NCBI RefSeq assembly: GCF_000813965.1
Contig: NZ_JWLI01000001.1
Coordinates: 558,001 to 622,000, forward strand
Source: Leisingera sp. ANG-M7
GTDB taxonomy: Bacteria > Pseudomonadota > Alphaproteobacteria > Rhodobacterales > Rhodobacteraceae
Reading direction: 5' to 3'
Length of the DNA: 64,000 nt
Part shown: piece after piece, positions 25,663 to 33,819 of the stretch
Layout of the letters: each line of letters opens with the position of its first letter
Numbering within the stretch: the first letter of the stretch is position 1
Notes under the pieces: generated by a model
Told to the model about the DNA's origin: nothing
The model's database searches: none
Seen by the model: the letters and a program-made list of their open reading frames with translations, nothing else
Translations under genes and position numbers: made by a program

Positions 25663-26133
25663 TCACAGTTTCGAGGAAATGATCCCGGTGGCAAAGCCGC
25701 CCATGCGCAGCTCGCCGAATAGGCGCTGGTATTCGATTTTTGGGCAGCGGTTCTGGATCACCGTGACGCCGCGCGCCTCGGCCTTGGCCGCCGCCTCGGC
25801 GTGCTCCACCCCGATCTGCATCCAGATGGTCTGCAGCTTCGGGAACGCCTCCAGTGCCTCGTCCACGACCGGCGGAACCGCCTCAGAACGGCGGAAAATG
25901 TCGACCATATCCACAGGCAGATCAATTTCGGAGAGGCTGGCCCGCACCGTTTCGCCGAACAGCGTCTTGCCGGCATGGCCAGGGTTGACCGGAATCACCT
26001 TATAGCCCTTCAGGCCCAGGTAGCGTGCCACATAGTAGCTGGGGCGCACCGGGTTCATCGACACGCCCACCACCGCCACCGTCTTGGCGCGCTGCAGGAC
26101 CTTCTTCAGATGCTCATCGCTGTAGTCTGTCAT
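25663..26133 (-). CDS. CoA-binding-domain protein (YccU-like)
   Basis: This 156-residue protein is a single CoA_binding_2 Rossmann domain: TVAVVGVSMNPVRPSYYVARYL, GYKVIPVNPGHAG, and the Cys in VTVIQNRCPKIEY near the C terminus. Stand-alone members bind CoA in structures, but their function is undetermined. There is no signal peptide or partner domain. It is probably monocistronic. Confidence 0.85.
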   Translation of the reverse strand: MTDYSDEHLKKVLQRAKTVAVVGVSMNPVRPSYYVARYLGLKGYKVIPVNPGHAGKTLFGETVRASLSEIDLPVDMVDIFRRSEAVPPVVDEALEAFPKLQTIWMQIGVEHAEAAAKAEARGVTVIQNRCPKIEYQRLFGELRMGGFATGIISSKL

Positions 26134-26190
26134 GCGGGAACCCTAGCGGCGGCGCTGGCGGCCGCATAGGCGGAAACGCCGCCTGGATAC

Positions 26191-26275
26191 AAAAATGCGC
26201 CCGGACGAACCGGGCGCAAGGTATGGAACGAGGGACAGTGAAAAAGATCTGCGGTGGTTCCACTCCGCAGTCTGT
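26191..26275 (-). ncRNA. Candidate small RNA with intrinsic terminator
   Basis: Reading the minus strand, a CCCATATACAAT element (about 26276-26287) resembling a -10 region is followed by a hairpin CTGCGG...CCGCAG (26248-26270). A linker and a terminator stem TGCGCCCGG/CCGGGCGCA (26196-26218) with ATTTTTG tail come next. No coding frame with a ribosome site fits. It lies between the YHS gene and the CoA-binding gene and could alternatively be a long 3' untranslated region of the YHS transcript. Confidence 0.4.
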
Positions 26276-26337
26276 ATTGTATATGGGTCACGGTTCGAAA
26301 AATAAAAGCATACATCACACATTTGTGAGATGACAGG

Positions 26338-26799
26338 CTATTTTCTGAGGGCTGCAGGCCAATGAATCCTGCCCGAGGCAATCATATGCGCCGTATCAGC
26401 CTGCCACAGCACATGCACACGCCTGTTATTCAACAGAAAAAGCTCTCCGTCGACAATTGCCCACAGTTGCGGATTGCCTTCGTGCAACTGACCCATTGAC
26501 ATGGCATAGGCGCAGTAGCCCCCGAAAGCAGGCGCATAGGCCCGCGGGTTGGCTTCGAATTGCGCCTGATTATGGGCTGAGGCAAAGCGCCAGACGACGC
26601 CCTTCCACATTACGGCATGGACAGGCCGTCCCTCCTCGGCCGCACCATGTTCAAAAAACGCAACCGCATCATATCCGCCGATGGCGACCCCGGCACGCGA
26701 GGAGTACACGGCCGGGTCAGCCCGCACCGCATCCGGCAGGGACAGGAACAATACCGCGGCGGCCATCAGCACCAGACGCAGGGTCACATTGAACTCCAT
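26338..26799 (-). CDS. Secreted YHS-domain protein
   Basis: This 153-residue protein has an N-terminal signal peptide (about residues 1-27, cleavage after VRA) and a YHS-type domain with GVAIGGYDAVAFFEHG, WRFASAHNQAQFEANPRAYAPAFGGYCAYAM and a conserved Cys. YHS domains are often metal-associated. This periplasmic form is common in Proteobacteria but uncharacterised. It is divergent from nothing immediate and follows the rlmB gene on the same strand by about 95 bases. Confidence 0.85.
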   Translation of the reverse strand: MEFNVTLRLVLMAAAVLFLSLPDAVRADPAVYSSRAGVAIGGYDAVAFFEHGAAEEGRPVHAVMWKGVVWRFASAHNQAQFEANPRAYAPAFGGYCAYAMSMGQLHEGNPQLWAIVDGELFLLNNRRVHVLWQADTAHMIASGRIHWPAALRK

Positions 26800-26893
26800 T
26801 CACTGCTTGCATCAGGCCTGCGACTTTGCCGCACCGCAGTGCCGTTGCAAAGACAGCTTACGCAGATGTGAACAAGGTGTGACACCAAGCGCC

Positions 26894-27670
26894 TCAGCGG
26901 GCGATGGATGCGTAAAGGGCAATCGCCGCTGCATTGGAGACGTTGAGTGACCCAAAACCGCCTGCGGCATCGATCTTGACCAGCCCGTCGACGGTTTCCT
27001 TGGTTTTCTGGCGCAGGCCCGGACCTTCGGCACCCAGCACCAGCGCCACCGGCAGGTGCTGCTTGCCCTCCAGCGCGGACTCAATGGTCTGATCGGCCTC
27101 ACCATCCAGGCCCAGCACGATGAAACCCATGTTCTGCAGTTCAGTGATAGAATCGGCGAGGTTGCGCATCCGCAGGTAGGGCTGACGCTCCAGCGCGCCG
27201 CTTGCGGTCTTGGCCAGCGCCCCGGTTTCAGGTGCCGAGTGGTGCCGGGTGCCAATCACGGCACTGGCGCCCAGCACCTCGGCCGAGCGCAGGATGGCAC
27301 CGACGTTGTGCGGGTCGGTGACCCGGTCCAAAAGAAGCACGCGCGGCGCTTCGCGGCCGATGCAGTTTTCAGCCAGGCCACCCCAGTTCAGCGGCTTCAC
27401 TTCAAGTGCTGCGCCCTGGTGCACTGACTGCGGATCGATCGGCGGATTGAATTTGCGCGGGTCGATGACTTCGGCCTCAATTCCGGAGTCTTCAATTGCA
27501 TCCGCCAGTTTCGCCTGCGCGTTCATGGTCACCATCAGACGGAGTTTTTCGCGCTTGGGGTTGAGCAGCGCATCGCGCACCGCATGCAGCCCGAACAGCC
27601 ATACGGTTTCCGCGGCAGCAGCCCGTTTGGCCTGCTCTTTTTCGACGACCCATTTGGGTTTCTTGGACAT
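26894..27670 (-). CDS. rlmB: 23S rRNA (guanosine-2'-O-)-methyltransferase RlmB
   Basis: This 257-residue SPOUT (TrmH-family) methyltransferase modifies 23S rRNA, by homology at G2251. It has an N-terminal SpoU substrate-binding domain and the trefoil-knot catalytic domain with DPHNVGAILRSAEVLGA, LVLGAEGPGLR and LNVSNAAAIALYA. The ATG at 27670 follows GGAGAG; the longer upstream reading was rejected. It is divergent from tRNA-Tyr, 119 bases away. Confidence 0.92.
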   Translation of the reverse strand: MSKKPKWVVEKEQAKRAAAAETVWLFGLHAVRDALLNPKREKLRLMVTMNAQAKLADAIEDSGIEAEVIDPRKFNPPIDPQSVHQGAALEVKPLNWGGLAENCIGREAPRVLLLDRVTDPHNVGAILRSAEVLGASAVIGTRHHSAPETGALAKTASGALERQPYLRMRNLADSITELQNMGFIVLGLDGEADQTIESALEGKQHLPVALVLGAEGPGLRQKTKETVDGLVKIDAAGGFGSLNVSNAAAIALYASIAR

Positions 27671-27789
27671 TTCGCTCTCCGGCAGAAAGAATTTGCGAGG
27701 CGTGCGAAAAACTTGCGTTTTTCCGGTTGACGCCCCTTTGGCCTGCTTGTAATCACGCCTCCACATCAGGTGCAACAAGCAACTGACAG

Positions 27790-27873
27790 TGGGCGACAGG
27801 CCGCAAGGTGTGGCAGGGGACTGTAACTCCCTCGCGGAGACGCACGCCTGGTTCGATTCCAGGGTCGCCCACC
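27790..27873 (+). tRNA. tRNA-Tyr (anticodon GTA)
   Basis: This 84-base class II tRNA has a perfect acceptor stem GGGCGAC/GTCGCCC, D-stem GCC/GGC with GG in the loop, anticodon stem GGGGA/TCCCT with loop CTGTAAC (anticodon GTA), a 14-base variable arm with GCG/CGC pairing, T-arm CCTGG-TTCGATT-CCAGG and encoded CCA. Position 8 appears to be A (27797) rather than the nearly universal U. It is divergent from rlmB. Confidence 0.9.
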
Positions 27874-27945
27874 ATCTTCTCTCTCTTCAGATCTGACGAT
27901 GGTGGTTCAGCAGCAAGCTGAACAGGCCGCGCACCCACGCTGCGC

Positions 27946-27980
27946 AGCAAAAAGCCCGCGTGAGCTTCGCGGGCTTTCCA
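27946..27980. terminator. Bidirectional terminator between tRNA-Tyr and the DUF2478 gene
   Basis: AAAGCCCGCG (27951-27960) and CGCGGGCTTT (27968-27977) form a 10-base-pair stem. On the minus strand it is followed by a run of T, so it serves best for the DUF2478 gene. Confidence 0.8.
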
Positions 27981-28006
27981 TTTGATTGGAGTAGATAATC
28001 CGCCGG

Positions 28007-28525
28007 TCAGGCAGTTTCGGCCACGGCCTGTTCAGCCCATTCGATCAGAGCTTCCACATCCGGGCCGGCCTCAACCGCCATGCCATCGGCAAACGCCTGG
28101 AACGGCTCCACGTTCATCTTGTTCACGCCGGAAATCACTGGAATACCCAAGGCCAGCGCTTCACCGATGATGGGACGCATGCCGCGCCCGTCGGCCTCGT
28201 GCTTTCCGAATTTATTGACGATCAGCAGCTGTGGCGCCGGGTCCGTTTGAAGGGTAGCGGAGACCTGCCCGACCGCCTGCTCCAGCGCCTCCGGGTTCAG
28301 GCGGCAGCCGCGGGCGCCTGCGCCCAGAGATTGCGAAATGCGGATGGTCTCGCCCGCGGGCAGCACCCGCACGTCCATGTCGCACAGCTCCTTGTCGTAG
28401 CATTCCACATTGGTCTGCACGATGCCGGCCAGGCGGATCCCCTTGGCCTCCAGTTTTTCAGCCAGTTCGCTCAGCAAACGGTCCGTGGCACCGCGCTCTT
28501 CGGTCATCACATAGGCCAGGTGCAT
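28007..28525 (-). CDS. DUF2478 (THEP1-like NTPase-related) protein
   Basis: This 172-residue protein matches the DUF2478 family. It has an N-terminal MHLAYVMTEERGATDRLLSELAEKL in place of a classical P-loop, a Cys-containing middle (NVECYDKELCDMDVRVLP), then GARGCRLNPEAL and LLIVNKFGKHEADGRGM. The family is often found near molybdenum-cofactor or nitrogen-related genes. No such neighbour is present here apart from the NnrU-type gene upstream. Function is unknown. GGAGAG precedes the ATG. Confidence 0.82.
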   Translation of the reverse strand: MHLAYVMTEERGATDRLLSELAEKLEAKGIRLAGIVQTNVECYDKELCDMDVRVLPAGETIRISQSLGAGARGCRLNPEALEQAVGQVSATLQTDPAPQLLIVNKFGKHEADGRGMRPIIGEALALGIPVISGVNKMNVEPFQAFADGMAVEAGPDVEALIEWAEQAVAETA

Positions 28526-28587
28526 TGGTCGTTCTCTCCAGTCTCATGTCGTTTCATAGGTGGTCATGAGGCGCCCGCGGTCAAGCC

Positions 28588-29250
28588 CTACCAGGGCATC
28601 GGGTTAAACCCGATGACCGGAGCATGCAGCAGTAAAAGCCCCAGGAACACCGCTGCGGCTGCCCCGGCCTCACTGGCTGCAGGGCGCAGGCGCATCAAAT
28701 TCAGCCGCGCGGTGTTGCGGCTGAGACGGTTCCATTCGCCCTGCCCCAACTGGCGCTGTTTGCGCTTGTCGATCAGCGCCATGCCCATCCAGGCAAAGCC
28801 CGCAAAGAGGCCGAACAGGATCACATGCGCCAGGTCGCCGTTTGCCAGCAGGTGCGCCCCGGCCCAAAGCGCCATCGCCGCCAAGAGAGGATGGCGGCTG
28901 ACAGCCAGTATACCGGGGGCTGCCGGATCAAAGGGCTTGATGCCAAGCCCGCCAAAACTGAAGGGGTTCTGCCGCATCATGCCACCCGCTGCCAGCAGGC
29001 AGGCCAGCGGCATCACCAAGAGCGGCACCCAGCGGAAACCTTCCCAATAGGGCAGCACGCCGACATAAGGCGCGCGGGCGGCGGCCACGACCAGCCAGGC
29101 AAGGATTGCCAGCGACAGCAAGCTGTAAGCGATGAAATAGCCGCGCAACCCCAAGCGGCTGACCAGCCAGGGCCGCACCGGCGGGCGCACGGGGATCGCG
29201 TGGCTGGCCAGGAACAGCAGCAGCGCAGCGGTGAATTCAAGCCAGCCCAT
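28588..29250 (-). CDS. NnrU-family membrane protein
   Basis: This 220-residue integral membrane protein has about six hydrophobic segments. It carries NnrU features: SHAIPVRPPVRPWLVSRLGLRGYF, the AVSRHPLLAAMALWAGAHLLANGD core, and GMALIDKRKQRQLG. NnrU was named for a role linked to nitrite/NO respiration, and this region is related to isoprenylcysteine methyltransferase-like and MAPEG-like membrane proteins. Its activity is not established. It lies just upstream of the DUF2478 gene on the same strand, so they may be co-transcribed. Confidence 0.85.
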   Translation of the reverse strand: MGWLEFTAALLLFLASHAIPVRPPVRPWLVSRLGLRGYFIAYSLLSLAILAWLVVAAARAPYVGVLPYWEGFRWVPLLVMPLACLLAAGGMMRQNPFSFGGLGIKPFDPAAPGILAVSRHPLLAAMALWAGAHLLANGDLAHVILFGLFAGFAWMGMALIDKRKQRQLGQGEWNRLSRNTARLNLMRLRPAASEAGAAAAVFLGLLLLHAPVIGFNPMPW

Positions 29251-29322
29251 CGGGGTCTCTCCGGGTATAGATCAGTCTTTTGTGCAGCTATAAGCGGATA
29301 GGCAGTCTATAACGTTGCCCCA

Positions 29323-29354
29323 GATCAAAAAAGGGCGCCGCTGGGGCGCCCTTT
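29323..29354 (-). terminator. Terminator of the betaine/choline ABC operon
   Basis: AAAGGGCGCC (29330-29339) and GGCGCCCTTT (29345-29354) form a 10-base-pair stem. On the minus strand it is followed by TTTTTT. Confidence 0.88.
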
Positions 29355-29373
29355 CCAGTGTTGTGCCAGAGGT

Positions 29374-31410
29374 TCACAGACCCAGGGCTTTACGCCGCTC
29401 TTCTGCAAAACCCTGCACCATGCGGTCGGCGATCAGAGCAAGGATCGCCATCGCCGCGCCAGCCGAGATGCCCAGCCCAACGTCGGCCTGCCCCAGCGCC
29501 AGATAGATCGACTGGCCAAGGCCGGTGGTGCCGATCAGCGCCGCAATGACCAGCATCGCAAAGGCATAGAGAATGGTCTGGTTGAGACCCAGCAGGATCG
29601 ACGGCGCCGCATAAGGCGCGCGGATGTCCTTGAGCATCTGCCATGTGGTGGCGCCAGAGGCAGTGGCGGCCTCAATCATTTCGTCCGGCGTCGAGACCAG
29701 CCCGTGCCGCGTGTAACGGATCATCGGCACGATGGCATAGGCGATGATCGCCAGAAAGGCAGAGAACTCGCCGATCTGAAACACCATCAGCACCGGGATC
29801 AGGAACACGAACAGCGGGATCGTCTGCAGCATGTCGCAAATCGGTCGCACCACGCGCCAGACACCGGGTGAAACCGCAGAGGCCAGACCAATGGCTCCGC
29901 CCATCAGCGCGCAGGCAAAGACCGCAGCGCCGGAGAGGTAGAGCGACAGAAGCGCCCGTTCCCACAGGCCGGAGAGCAGGATGGTGCCCAGCAGAACAAC
30001 GGTCAGAACCGCCAGCCCGCGCCCGCCTGCGACCCAGGCCAGTGCGCCTGCACCGACCAGCACAAAAGGCCAGGGCAGCTGGGAGATGCCTGTCTCCAGC
30101 ATTCCGGCAGCAATCAGCAGCATCACTCCCAGCGCCATCCGGCCACGCAGCGCAAAGACTATTCCGGCCGCAGCACCCGCCGCAAACAGCGCGGCACTCA
30201 TCATCGGGGTCCAAGCAAAGCCCCAGGTGAAGGGCAGCACTGCCTGATCCAGCCCGATCCTCATCGGCAGCAGCACATAGAACAGCACGTTGTTCTTGAG
30301 CGCGGTCAGGGCCTCCGCATTAGCGCTGGTGAAGGATGAAAGCCCCCGATCCACACTGTCCGCCACCGGGTTGAACAGGCCATAGGCGCCGGGCTGCTGA
30401 ACGCTGCCCCAGAAGGCCGCGCTGACCACGACGCCCAGCGCCAGGATACCCCAAGCAACGCGCGGGTCATGCTGGTCGCGCCGGTCCTGGGTCAGGGTGC
30501 CACTCATCCGGTCGATCAGGATTGCGAAGATCACGATCACCAGGCCGGCCAGCAGGCTTTGGCCGAACTGCGCCTTGCGCATGGTCAGCAGGACTTCCCA
30601 GCCGATGTCGTCAAAGCCGCCGATCACGGCAGCGATAATCACCATCGACAGCGCCGCCATCAGGCATTGATTGACGCCAACCATGATCTGTTGCCCGGCG
30701 GAAGGAATCTCGCACTGGAACAGCTGTTGCAGGCGGGTGCCGCCGGCCATGATGGCGGCTTCCTTGATCTCCGGCTCCACACGTTCGAGGCCCAGCAGCA
30801 CATTGCGTGCCATTGGCGGCGCCGCGTAGATGGCAGAGGCAATAAGGCCCACCACCGGCCCAAAGCCGAACAGCACCAGCAAGGGCGTGAGATAGGCAAA
30901 TGTCGGCACCGTCTGCATGATGTCGAGCACCGCCTGCACCGGCTGGCGGACGCGGGGGTATTCATTGGCAAGGATGCCGATACCGCCGCCGATGATCAGC
31001 GCCAGCGGCACCGAGACGGCAACCAGCGCCAGGGTGTTCATGCTTTCGGGCCAGTAGCCGGAGGCAAGCACAAAGCCGAGGCCAACCACCGCCATCAGCG
31101 CCATCCGAACCCCGCCCAAGGTCCAGGCCAGCGCCGTGGTGGCGCAGATGACCAGCGGCCAGGGCGTGTGGCTCAGCACATAGTTCGCCGCTTCCATCGG
31201 GTAGAACATCAGCGCCGAGAAGCTGCGCGCGGCGGGTTTGATCAGCGCCAGAAACCATTCCATGAAGGCCCCGACCCAGTCGGTGGCGGGCAGCACCCAG
31301 GCGGCGGGAAACTTGATCAGCCAAGGCATACTGCTTTCCAGCAACAGGCACAGGGCGCCAACAACGGCTGCGATCAACGCCGCAATCGAGCCTTTCGAAA
31401 GACCTGCCAT
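29374..31410 (-). CDS. Fused permease of a glycine betaine/proline/choline-type ABC importer
   Basis: This 678-residue inner-membrane protein contains two binding-protein-dependent permease modules in one chain. Each has an EAA-like loop (EPEIKEAAIMAGGTRLQQLFQCEIP near 240 and PDEMIEAATASGATTWQMLKDI near 600). It is related to ProW/OpuAB, with two halves fused. The ATG at 31410 overlaps the ATPase stop codon by one base (TGATG); GTG directly before it is an alternative. It works with the ATPase and binding proteins encoded upstream to import a compatible solute or its precursor. Confidence 0.9.
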   Translation of the reverse strand: MAGLSKGSIAALIAAVVGALCLLLESSMPWLIKFPAAWVLPATDWVGAFMEWFLALIKPAARSFSALMFYPMEAANYVLSHTPWPLVICATTALAWTLGGVRMALMAVVGLGFVLASGYWPESMNTLALVAVSVPLALIIGGGIGILANEYPRVRQPVQAVLDIMQTVPTFAYLTPLLVLFGFGPVVGLIASAIYAAPPMARNVLLGLERVEPEIKEAAIMAGGTRLQQLFQCEIPSAGQQIMVGVNQCLMAALSMVIIAAVIGGFDDIGWEVLLTMRKAQFGQSLLAGLVIVIFAILIDRMSGTLTQDRRDQHDPRVAWGILALGVVVSAAFWGSVQQPGAYGLFNPVADSVDRGLSSFTSANAEALTALKNNVLFYVLLPMRIGLDQAVLPFTWGFAWTPMMSAALFAAGAAAGIVFALRGRMALGVMLLIAAGMLETGISQLPWPFVLVGAGALAWVAGGRGLAVLTVVLLGTILLSGLWERALLSLYLSGAAVFACALMGGAIGLASAVSPGVWRVVRPICDMLQTIPLFVFLIPVLMVFQIGEFSAFLAIIAYAIVPMIRYTRHGLVSTPDEMIEAATASGATTWQMLKDIRAPYAAPSILLGLNQTILYAFAMLVIAALIGTTGLGQSIYLALGQADVGLGISAGAAMAILALIADRMVQGFAEERRKALGL

Positions 31411-32462
31411 CACCCCTGCTCCACCTGCAAGGCCGCGGCCAGATCCGCCGGGTTCACCACGCCGACCAGCTTGCCGTCATCCGTGCGGACCGGCACCGGC
31501 TCGTAGAGCTCCATGCAGCGCGCAAGGGCTGCATCCAGCGTCATGTCCTGGCGCAGGCCGGGATCGTCGGCGCCATAGACATGGTGTTCGCCGGGCTGCA
31601 TCACCGAGGACACATGCGCGTGCTGCCCCTTGGCCACGTCCTTGGAAAACTCGCGCACGTAGTCATCGACCGGGCGCAGCACGATATCCGCCGGAGTACC
31701 GATCTGCACCACCTTGCCGTCGCGCATGATGGCAATGCGGTCGGCGAGCTTCAGCGCCTCGTTAATGTCATGAGTGATGAAGACGATGGTAGTCTTCAGC
31801 TTGGCCTGAATTTCCAGGAACTCATCCTGCAGCTGCCGCCGGATCAGCGGATCCAGGGCCGAGAACGGTTCATCCAGAAACCAGACAGAGCAATCCGCCA
31901 CCAGCGAGCGGGCAATGCCGACGCGCTGGCGCTGGCCGCCTGAGAGTTCACGCGGGAAGTTCTTTTCGCGCCCGCCCAGTCCGACCAGCTCGATCACCTC
32001 CTGCGCCTTGGCGAGCCGCTGCTTTTTCTTCACCCCCTGCACCCGCAGCGGGTAGGCGACGTTTTCGGCCACGGTCATATGCGGGAACAGGCCAAAGTGC
32101 TGGAACACCATGCCCAGCTTCTTGCGGCGCAGCTCGATCAGCCGCTTGGGGCTGGCCTCGACGATGTTCTCGCCGTCGATGCGGATTTCGCCACCGGTGG
32201 CATGCAGCAGGTGCGAGATGCAGCGGATCAGGGTGGACTTGCCGGAGCCCGACAGCCCCATGATCACAAACAGCTCCCCCTCCTTCACATCAAAGGAGGC
32301 GTCCTGCACCGCGGGGATCAGCCCCTTGCCGCGCAGTTCCTGCGCTGCCGCTTCGGGTGTTTCGTGCCGCGACAGCGCCTCTTTCAGGGCGCTGTCTGCG
32401 TTGCTGCCAAACACCTGCCAGACATTCCGGCAGGTGATGGCGGGCGTTTCAGAGCCGGTCAC
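31410..32462 (-). CDS. ATPase of a glycine betaine/proline/choline-type ABC importer
   Basis: This 350-residue ProV/OpuAA-like ATPase has Walker A GLSGSGKST, Q-loop VFQHFGLFPH, signature LSGGQRQRVGIARSL, Walker B VWFLDEPFSALDP and the H-loop THD. The N-terminal extension, which includes ALSRHETPEAAAQELRGKG, is typical of this subfamily, and the C terminus resembles a partial CBS-type regulatory region. It lies 9 bases downstream of the binding-protein gene and is translationally coupled to the permease. Confidence 0.93.
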   Translation of the reverse strand: MTGSETPAITCRNVWQVFGSNADSALKEALSRHETPEAAAQELRGKGLIPAVQDASFDVKEGELFVIMGLSGSGKSTLIRCISHLLHATGGEIRIDGENIVEASPKRLIELRRKKLGMVFQHFGLFPHMTVAENVAYPLRVQGVKKKQRLAKAQEVIELVGLGGREKNFPRELSGGQRQRVGIARSLVADCSVWFLDEPFSALDPLIRRQLQDEFLEIQAKLKTTIVFITHDINEALKLADRIAIMRDGKVVQIGTPADIVLRPVDDYVREFSKDVAKGQHAHVSSVMQPGEHHVYGADDPGLRQDMTLDAALARCMELYEPVPVRTDDGKLVGVVNPADLAAALQVEQG

Positions 32463-32471
32463 GTGTGCGGC

Positions 32472-33437
32472 TCAATTGATGGCAGCGTCGACAACCGGGC
32501 GCCACTTGTCCTCATTGGCGGCCATCCATTCGGCAACCACCTCTTCGACCTTGCCGCCGTCCACGTCGACCGCGCCCATCATCGGCTGCTGGTCTTCCAC
32601 GGCCAGGGTATAGTTCGACAGGATCTCAAACGCTGCAGGCCAGGTTTCGGCAGTGCCGGACCAGGCGGCCTTGAAAATACGTGAGGGTGAGAAATCGCAG
32701 TCGTTCACGGCATCCGGGTTCGGGCCCCAGGCCGGATCGCTGAAGCAGGCATCCTCGCCGGGCGGCAGGTCGACGAATTTGACGTCATAGGCCGACATAG
32801 CCCAATGCGGCTGCCAGAAGGTGACCAGCAGCGGTGTCTTGCGTTCGGTGGCTGCGCGCAGCTCGACGATCAGCGCGGCCTCAGAGCCCGCAGGCACGGC
32901 CTTGAACGGCAGCGCCAGCCCGGTCATGCGGTCGGCGCCAGGGGTGCCCCAGTCGGCCGGATAGTCAACCAGGCGGCCTTCGGGCAGGGTTTCTGCAGTG
33001 GCGAATTGCGCGGCACAATCCTTCAGCGCCTCCCAGGCAGGCAGGCCGGGGCAGATTTCGGCCACATGCGCCGGATAGGCGATGCCCTCACGCGCGTTCA
33101 GCTCCAGGTCGCCCAGCTCGACAACGGTGCCTTCCTCAACCTTCTTGGCGTATTCGTCGGACACGTTGGAGGACCAGATTTCCAGCGTCGCGTGGATGTC
33201 GCCATCGGCAATCGCCTGGAACTGGTTCATCATGCCGGCAGAGACATACTCCACATCATAGCCCGCGGCCTTGAGCATTTCGCCCGCGATGTGGGTCGTC
33301 ACATGCTGGCCGGTCCATTCGTTCACCGCCAGCTTGATCGGTTTGCTGGTGTCGCCCAGCTCTGCCGCAGAGGCGATGCCAGCGGCAACTGTCATTGTTG
33401 CAGCGCCCAGCGCCAGCGCATATCCCTTGAAGTTCAT
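32472..33437 (-). CDS. Periplasmic binding protein of the betaine/choline-type importer
   Basis: This 321-residue OpuAC-family binding protein has a signal peptide (MNFKGYALALGAATMTVAAGIASA). Characteristic segments are KLAVNEWTGQHVTTHIAGEML, DIHATLEIWSSN, and FWQPHWAMSAYDVKFVDLP; aromatic residues form the quaternary-amine cage in this family. The start MNFKG at 33437 follows GGGAG. It is the first gene of the binding protein-ATPase-permease operon. The true ligand (glycine betaine, proline betaine, choline) is not resolved by sequence. Confidence 0.92.
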   Translation of the reverse strand: MNFKGYALALGAATMTVAAGIASAAELGDTSKPIKLAVNEWTGQHVTTHIAGEMLKAAGYDVEYVSAGMMNQFQAIADGDIHATLEIWSSNVSDEYAKKVEEGTVVELGDLELNAREGIAYPAHVAEICPGLPAWEALKDCAAQFATAETLPEGRLVDYPADWGTPGADRMTGLALPFKAVPAGSEAALIVELRAATERKTPLLVTFWQPHWAMSAYDVKFVDLPPGEDACFSDPAWGPNPDAVNDCDFSPSRIFKAAWSGTAETWPAAFEILSNYTLAVEDQQPMMGAVDVDGGKVEEVVAEWMAANEDKWRPVVDAAIN

Positions 33438-33756
33438 CTCAATACTCCCTGTCATTGTTTTTGCGCCGCCGGTTGTCCGGCTTGGCGCGTCATTGGAACC
33501 CGGCGGTTCATGGCTCCTGCCAAACGTTTTGGCAGTTCATCTTATTACGTGCAGGAGCCGGTGCTTTTAGTGTGGCCGGGGATAATGCAAGTATTGGAAC
33601 ATATTACGACCGCTTGTCGAGCAAATGCGACGCGAAGTGTGAAAAATTTTGATTGCCGATTCAAGTTTTTGTGCAAATAGACAAGTTCTGGAATCATCCT
33701 TGCCCTCCAGAGCCCGGCCTAAGGAGCCGGCAATCCGGCCGCAAGCCGCATCCTGA
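33438..33756. promoter_or_regulatory. Promoter region of the betaine/choline ABC operon
   Basis: This roughly 320-base AT-richer stretch lies between the first gene of the ABC operon and the terminator of the upstream binding-protein gene. It contains no convincing gene on either strand and should hold the operon promoter on the minus strand. No specific operator was recognised. Confidence 0.4.
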
Positions 33757-33790
33757 AAGCAAAACAGCGCCCCTGTTTTACAGGCGCGCT
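33757..33790 (-). terminator. Terminator of the second betaine-type binding-protein gene
   Basis: On the minus strand AGCGC...CTGT...ACAG...GCGCT forms a two-part hairpin (outer arms 33786-33790 and 33766-33770), followed by GTTTTGCTTTC. Confidence 0.7.
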
Positions 33791-33819
33791 GCTGAAGCGA
33801 TGAGAGAGGTTTGAGCGGC

